NCBI GenBank assembly: GCA_023614405.1
Contig: CM042686.1
Coordinates: 351,176,329-351,240,328, forward strand
Direction: 5' to 3'
Source of the DNA: Avena insularis
Lineage: Eukaryota; Streptophyta; Magnoliopsida; Poales; Poaceae
Length of the DNA stretch: 64,000 nt
The position numbers and the translations under genes were made by a program. Shown piece by piece: positions 63,600 to 64,000 of the stretch. The notes below the pieces were generated by a model. It saw nothing but the letters and a program-made list of their open reading frames with translations, did no database searches and was not told the origin of the DNA. The number at the start of each line of letters is the position of its first letter. Positions within the stretch are counted from its first letter, which is position 1.

Positions 63600-63672
63600 G
63601 TAAGTTATATAGGTCTTCATTTTTGGTTCTTCTTTGGAATTGCATTCTCTTGATGTTGGTTTTGTTCTGTAG
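63600..63672 (+). other. Intron 2 of the antisense gene, copy C (73 bp)
   Basis: The donor G|GTAAGT and acceptor TTCTGTAG|TCATCC are conserved with copy B (49018-49090), also 73 bp. T-rich, phase 2. Splicing joins FDFDKFD to HP-SSSSGDVQF-like sequence. Confidence 0.7.
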
Positions 63673-64000
63673 TCATCCGGCATCGTCATATTCTGGTGAC
63701 GTCCAATTTTTGAAGGAATCTGGAGTCGCGACCTCCAAGGTCAAAAAGGTGGCCGAGCGCACTCCTTCTCGTCCATTGTTGGCCCACTCTAGGCATAATT
63801 CATCGAGTTCTCCCCATGACGTGGAGCATCAGATGGTTATCCGGACGTCTGCGCGTCCATCGACTTCGGAGTCATTGGAGGATCATGTATGTGTAGTGTT
63901 TCTTCTTCTGATTTTGCAGTCGATTTTTTTCATCTATACCATCTGCTGATCCTTTACTGTTTCTTTTGTCGCACCTTATTGTGAAGGAAGCCGCTCGCCT

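Larger units (their letters stand above)
62166..64000 (+). pseudogene. Antisense accessory gene of copy C with PF04195 domain, 5' part
   Basis: This runs opposite to copy C's pol and continues past the window. ATG 62166 is the likely start; the frame that fits the downstream domain is offset by one base just after it. A Lys/Ala/Gly-rich N-terminus (AAKKKGGSSAAGTSTAIAGK) leads into the domain known as putative gypsy type transposon (Pfam PF04195): VIPSPPADFWVMFLAFIIRG, LSLPLHPLFRGLLCFYGLQL, SPNSILHVACYIKLCECWLG and IEPHFGLFESLFKLK. Its function is unknown. Exons by splice signals: about 62166-63183, 63265-63599, 63673-63886. Introns are 81 and 73 bp. Exon 2 is acidic and Ser-rich with a KRSRS patch, as in copy B. 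Damage: a one-base frame change near 63094, TAG at 63550-63552, and the acceptor before 63975 reading AC instead of AG (63973-63974). Confidence 0.8.

Noticed and set aside
1..64000. tRNA, rRNA or intact host genes
   Set aside because: I read the non-satellite parts on both strands and saw no cloverleaf-like or rRNA-like conserved sequence and no host protein family; a tRNAscan or Infernal run would settle it.

Overview
The window looks like plant nuclear heterochromatin, most likely from a grass of the Pooideae (Triticeae or a relative). There is no bacterial or viral gene organisation, no tRNA or rRNA gene and no intact host gene. About 45 kb of the 64 kb is a tandem satellite with a monomer near 196 bp. 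The rest is LTR retrotransposon: a solo LTR resembling the BARE/Angela/WIS Copia group, and three copies (A, B, C) of one Ty3/gypsy family of the Tat type. The grass assignment rests on the Copia LTR ends and the Tat gag-pol/antisense-gene layout and is an inference from recognition, not from a search.

Layout. 1-103: scrap of a different Ty3/gypsy reverse transcriptase fused straight into the satellite. 104-14283: satellite block 1 (about 72 monomers). 14284-15986: Copia-type solo LTR in + orientation. 15987-44650: satellite block 2 (about 146 monomers) with higher-order repeats of 13, 10 and 6 monomers. 44651-58037: two tail-to-tail gypsy remnants fused into a large imperfect inverted repeat. 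Copy A (+) is 5' LTR, gag, protease and start of RT. Copy B (-) is an LTR, gag, protease, RT, RNase H, second RNase H and integrase, followed by an antisense multi-exon gene. 58038-60372: satellite block 3 (about 12 monomers). 60373-64000: copy C (-), seen as its 3' LTR, polypurine tract, 3' noncoding region and the 5' half of the antisense gene, running off the window.

How it fits together. Each gypsy copy would have encoded gag-pro-RT-RH-aRH-INT on one strand and, between INT and the 3' LTR, a spliced antisense gene whose first exon has the 'putative gypsy type transposon' domain (Pfam PF04195). All three copies are dead: in-frame stops (several readable as CAG to TAG or CGA to TGA), frameshifts, lost splice sites and large deletions. 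The satellite has no believable coding function. The numerous 60-190 codon open frames in it are by-products of a repeat with few stops.

Points most worth a second look: the same-phase GCAGG flanks of B and C, which suggest one insertion later duplicated with its satellite; the filler-containing A/B fusion point; a run of irregular indels at one fixed phase of successive monomers at 23.98-25.55 kb, found in only one of three copies of a 13-monomer unit; and the spliced antisense gene. I did not find a convincing new defence or enzymatic system.
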